Shown: in pieces, positions 61,339-64,000 of the stretch | How positions within the stretch are numbered: the stretch's first letter is position 1 | Layout: every line of letters begins with the position of its first letter | Source of the DNA: an uncultured Marinobacter sp. | GTDB lineage: Bacteria; Pseudomonadota; Gammaproteobacteria; Pseudomonadales; Oleiphilaceae | Reading direction: 5' to 3' | Assembly: GCF_947488835.1 (NCBI RefSeq) | Contig: NZ_CANLBK010000004.1 | Coordinates: forward strand, 62,001 to 126,000 | Length of the DNA: 64,000 nucleotides | Notes under the pieces: generated by a model | Databases searched by the model: none | Seen by the model: only the letters and a program-made list of their open reading frames with translations | What the model was told of the DNA's origin: nothing | Translations under genes and position numbers: made by a program

Positions 61339-62544
61339 ATGATGGCAGAGTGGATTTCGGTCGGCCTATTGGCCCTTCTTGTATGTGTGTTTTTTCTGGA
61401 CATCGCCAGCAATCGTCGCCGTGTGCCGCGGCCGAAACCCGTGCCCCAGCGCAAGCCCGAGGCAGTCAAAGGCCCTGAGTCGGAAAAGCCAGTTGAGAAG
61501 AAGGCTCCTGACGCTGCCCCTGAGCCCCTGCCTGAAGAGGCCGCCGAGGTACCTGCGGCTGTTGAGCCTGCGTTGGTGCCAGAGCCCACCCCGGAGAAGG
61601 TTCCTGAGCCAGAAGCTGCACCACAACTCAGTGTTTTTGAGCGCATCAAGCAAGGCTTGGGTAAAACCCGTGCAAGCCTGACCGGCGGCATGGCTGACCT
61701 GTTTTCGGTTGGCAAGAAAATTGATGAAGACCTGCTGGAAGAAATCGAAACCACACTGCTGATGGCGGATGTGGGCGTGACGGCTACCTCTGAAATTATT
61801 GAATCCCTTACCGACAAGCTCCAGCGCAACCAGCTTAAAGATGGCGAAGCGCTGCGCAAGGCGTTGCGTGATGAGTTGCATGGCCTGCTAAAAGGCGTCA
61901 CCAAACCGCTGACAATTGACGCCGGAACCAAGCCCTATGTGATCCTGATGGTCGGCGTGAATGGCGTAGGCAAGACCACCACCATTGGCAAACTCACTAA
62001 AAAGCTCCAGAGCGAAGGCAAGTCAGTGATGCTGGCGGCTGGTGATACCTTCCGTGCGGCCGCCGTTGAGCAGCTACAAGTTTGGGGTGAGCGCAACAAC
62101 GTTCCAGTGGTTGCTCAGCACACGGGTGCCGACAGTGCTTCTGTTATTTTTGACGCGATCCAGTCGGGCCAATCACGGGGAGTGGATGTGGTGATCGCCG
62201 ATACTGCAGGTCGATTGCAGAACAAAGACAACCTGATGGGTGAGCTGGAAAAGGTTGTCCGGGTTATGAAAAAGCTGGATGACACGGCACCCCACGAAGT
62301 CATGCTGGTGTTGGACGCTGGTACGGGGCAGAACGCCTTGAGCCAGGCGCAAGTGTTCCAGAAAGCGGTTGGCGTGAGTGGCATCACCCTAACGAAACTG
62401 GACGGCACGGCCAAAGGCGGTATCGTGTTCGCCATTGCCCGCCAGTTGCAGCTCCCTATCCGTTTTATCGGGGTTGGTGAGCAGGTTGATGACCTGCGCA
62501 GCTTCGATGCTGAAACCTTTGTGGACGCACTGTTTGCAGACTAG
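61339..62544 (+). CDS. ftsY: Signal recognition particle receptor FtsY
   Basis: 401 residues. An N-terminal hydrophobic helix (WISVGLLALLVCVFFLDIA, 5-23), a Pro/Glu/Ala-rich A domain (about 30-95), and the NG GTPase domains. G1 is GVNGVGKTTTIGKL (about 206-219), then GDTFRAAAVEQL, DTAGRLQNKDNLMGEL and TKLDGTAKGG. It docks SRP-ribosome complexes at the membrane. The amino-terminal helix, absent in E. coli FtsY, suggests direct membrane anchoring. First gene of ftsY-ftsE-ftsX. Confidence 0.95.
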   Translation: MMAEWISVGLLALLVCVFFLDIASNRRRVPRPKPVPQRKPEAVKGPESEKPVEKKAPDAAPEPLPEEAAEVPAAVEPALVPEPTPEKVPEPEAAPQLSVFERIKQGLGKTRASLTGGMADLFSVGKKIDEDLLEEIETTLLMADVGVTATSEIIESLTDKLQRNQLKDGEALRKALRDELHGLLKGVTKPLTIDAGTKPYVILMVGVNGVGKTTTIGKLTKKLQSEGKSVMLAAGDTFRAAAVEQLQVWGERNNVPVVAQHTGADSASVIFDAIQSGQSRGVDVVIADTAGRLQNKDNLMGELEKVVRVMKKLDDTAPHEVMLVLDAGTGQNALSQAQVFQKAVGVSGITLTKLDGTAKGGIVFAIARQLQLPIRFIGVGEQVDDLRSFDAETFVDALFAD

Positions 62545-62583
62545 CTTGCTAAACAACCCGGATTTTTGGAGCAGTAGCCCGTT

Positions 62584-63273
62584 ATGATTGAATTCCGCCA
62601 GGTTACCAAGCGGTATGATAGTGACCATACGGCGTTGCGACAGGTGAATTTTCACCTGGATCGCGGTGAGCTGGCGTTTCTGACGGGGCATTCAGGTGCG
62701 GGCAAAAGTACCCTGCTGAAACTGCTCATGGTTATGGAGCGCCCCACTGCCGGTGAAGTGGTGGTTGGTGGCCAAGTGCTCAATCGTCTTCCGAGAAGGC
62801 AGATTCCCTACATACGCCGGCACATCGGTGTGGTCTTTCAGAATCACCAGTTACTTTTTGACCGCACAGTGTTTGATAACGTGGCTATGCCCCTGGAAGT
62901 TATGGGCGCCTCTCCCCGCGATGTGGGCCGGCGTGTACGTGCAGCGCTGGATAAAGTGGGATTGCTCAGCAAGGAAAAAATGAACCCCCTGCAGTTATCG
63001 GGTGGTGAGCAGCAGCGCGTGGGTATCGCGCGGGCTGTGGTGAACAAGCCACCGCTCCTGCTGGCAGATGAGCCTACAGGTAACCTGGACCCTGAGCTGT
63101 CTGCAGACATCATGAATCTGTTTGCCCAATTCAGCCAGGTAGGTGTAACGGTGCTGATCGCCAGCCACGATCTTGCCCTGATAAATGAAATGGGTAGGCG
63201 CACACTGACTCTCGATCACGGCAACCTGATTGCGGGCGGTACCCCACTACAAGGAGGTTTCCGTGGCCGTTGA
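62584..63273 (+). CDS. ftsE: Cell-division ABC ATPase FtsE
   Basis: 229 residues. Walker [10 protein letters not shown], signature LSGGEQQR, Walker [13 protein letters not shown] and the switch histidine in ASHDLAL. With FtsX it links division-site peptidoglycan hydrolases to the divisome. 39 bases after ftsY and overlapping ftsX by 11 bases. Confidence 0.95.
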   Translation: MIEFRQVTKRYDSDHTALRQVNFHLDRGELAFLTGHSGAGKSTLLKLLMVMERPTAGEVVVGGQVLNRLPRRQIPYIRRHIGVVFQNHQLLFDRTVFDNVAMPLEVMGASPRDVGRRVRAALDKVGLLSKEKMNPLQLSGGEQQRVGIARAVVNKPPLLLADEPTGNLDPELSADIMNLFAQFSQVGVTVLIASHDLALINEMGRRTLTLDHGNLIAGGTPLQGGFRGR

Positions 63274-64000
63274 TCCTTCACGTAAACCCCGTAAACCGGA
63301 TGTTGCCAGGGGCGCCAAAACCTCCCGCTCACCCTGGCGCGAGCAGGCGGAATCCTACTTCATTCATCATCGAAAAGTGGCCCGTGACAGTGCTTCGCGC
63401 CTCTGGCAAACCCCGGTGGCAAGCTTGATGACCTGGACGGTCATGGGCGTTGCCTTGGCGTTACCAGTTGCGCTCCTGCTTTTGTTGACCAGCCTTCAGG
63501 GTGTGAGCTCGGGCTGGGAGAGTGGTGCCCGGGTAACCGCTTATATGAGCTTGGACGCCAATCTTGAGCAGACCCGCAAACTGGCTGATGAAATTGGCGC
63601 AGACGGACGTGTCGCTGAACTTGAACTGATTGACCGCGATCGAGCATTGGCAGAATTCCGGGCATCGTCGGGGCTTGATGATGCGCTGGACTATCTGGAG
63701 GAGAACCCTTTGCCCCATACGCTGTTGATTACGCCTGAGGAGAGTGCAAGGACGGCAGACGGCGTAGCAAGCCTGCTGATGTTTATTGAAAGCATGGAAG
63801 GCGTTGAGCGGGTTCAGGTTGATCTGGGCTGGTTGCAGCGGCTCAATGCCATGACAGATCTGCTTGCGCGGGCCGTGTGGGCGCTTGCAATCCTGCTGGC
63901 GGCAGCGGTGGTGCTGGTGATCGGCAATACGGTAAGGCTGTCCATTGAAAGCCGTCGCGATGAGATCCTGGTGGCCAAGCTGGTCGGGGGAACGGATGGC
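63263..64000 (+). CDS. ftsX: Cell-division protein FtsX (3' end beyond the window)
   Basis: 246 codons visible, open at the window edge. GTG 63263 is preceded by a strong AGGAGG five bases upstream and overlaps the ftsE end. A basic N-terminal tail of about 60 residues, helix one (MTWTVMGVALALPVALLLLL), an extracellular domain (SSGWESGARVTAYMSLDANL to VQVDLGWLQRL) that should contact EnvC-type activators, and helix two (AVWALAILLAAAVVLVI) followed by NTVRLSIESRRDEILVAKLVGGTD, the FtsX signature. Integral membrane partner of FtsE. Confidence 0.95.
   Translation, partial: MAVDPSRKPRKPDVARGAKTSRSPWREQAESYFIHHRKVARDSASRLWQTPVASLMTWTVMGVALALPVALLLLLTSLQGVSSGWESGARVTAYMSLDANLEQTRKLADEIGADGRVAELELIDRDRALAEFRASSGLDDALDYLEENPLPHTLLITPEESARTADGVASLLMFIESMEGVERVQVDLGWLQRLNAMTDLLARAVWALAILLAAAVVLVIGNTVRLSIESRRDEILVAKLVGGTDG

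Noticed and set aside
1..64000. CRISPR arrays, tRNA, rRNA, transposases, prophage or plasmid genes
   Set aside because: Read through both strands; nothing met the pattern of any of these.

Overview
The window is chromosomal core DNA of a gammaproteobacterium, most probably Marinobacter or a close relative. This rests on the type of the encoded proteins, on Pseudomonas-like gene order (pilGHIJK-chpABC next to gshB, tonB, yqgE, ruvX, pyrR, pyrB, pyrC'), and on the yrfG-hslR-hslO-pckA and ftsY-ftsE-ftsX clusters. I see no rRNA, tRNA, insertion sequence, prophage, plasmid gene or CRISPR array. No gene-free stretch reaches 300 bases; the longest is the 299-bp pilG/gshB divergent gap.

Layout. 1-6.7 kb: a PatB/MalY-type C-S lyase, a secreted AspA/AstE-like metalloenzyme, a 52-residue Pmp3 membrane protein, a NUDIX-metallo-beta-lactamase fusion, a hotdog thioesterase and a MATE exporter. 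6.7-14.2 kb: tpx, a Bcr/CflA MFS exporter, a LysR regulator, a PhaC-like hydrolase, a YihG-like acyltransferase and RNase II. 14.3-22.7 kb: two c-di-GMP enzymes flank a copper operon (MerR regulator, copA, a new 38-residue ORF, a DUF411 protein) that has a CueR-type operator. 22.8-29.8 kb: a CoA-binding protein, folX, folE, an alpha/beta hydrolase, a third GGDEF protein, a patatin-like protein and zur-znuC-znuB with a Zur box. 29.9-43.4 kb: the complete Pil-Chp chemosensory operon on the minus strand, with a 2490-residue ChpA. 43.7-49.4 kb: gshB, tonB, yqgE, ruvX, pyrR, pyrB and a catalytically dead pyrC' on the plus strand. 49.6-54.4 kb: an AdeT-like binding protein, hupB, a TatT-like lipoprotein and a fused TRAP permease. 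54.5-64 kb: pckA, hslO, hslR, yrfG, mutM, a delta-9 desaturase, rsmD, ftsY, ftsE and the 5' part of ftsX.

Functional themes. The Pil-Chp array should control type IV pili and surface sensing, and the three c-di-GMP enzymes are a plausible connected layer. Copper and zinc each have a local regulator-transporter operon. The pyr genes give an aspartate transcarbamoylase with its non-catalytic DHOase-like partner. The TRAP genes look like an uptake system that uses an extra lipoprotein.

Most unusual structure. Three dispersed elements at 6766-6874, 8798-8906 and 19881-19990 share one architecture: a 28-nt arm, a 53-54 nt loop and a 28-nt complementary arm. The loop is conserved between copies. 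The arms differ between copies yet stay 26-28/28 complementary within each copy. One copy sits between a CueR-type promoter and its regulator gene. Start codons were re-chosen where a ribosome-binding site and family length favoured an internal start.
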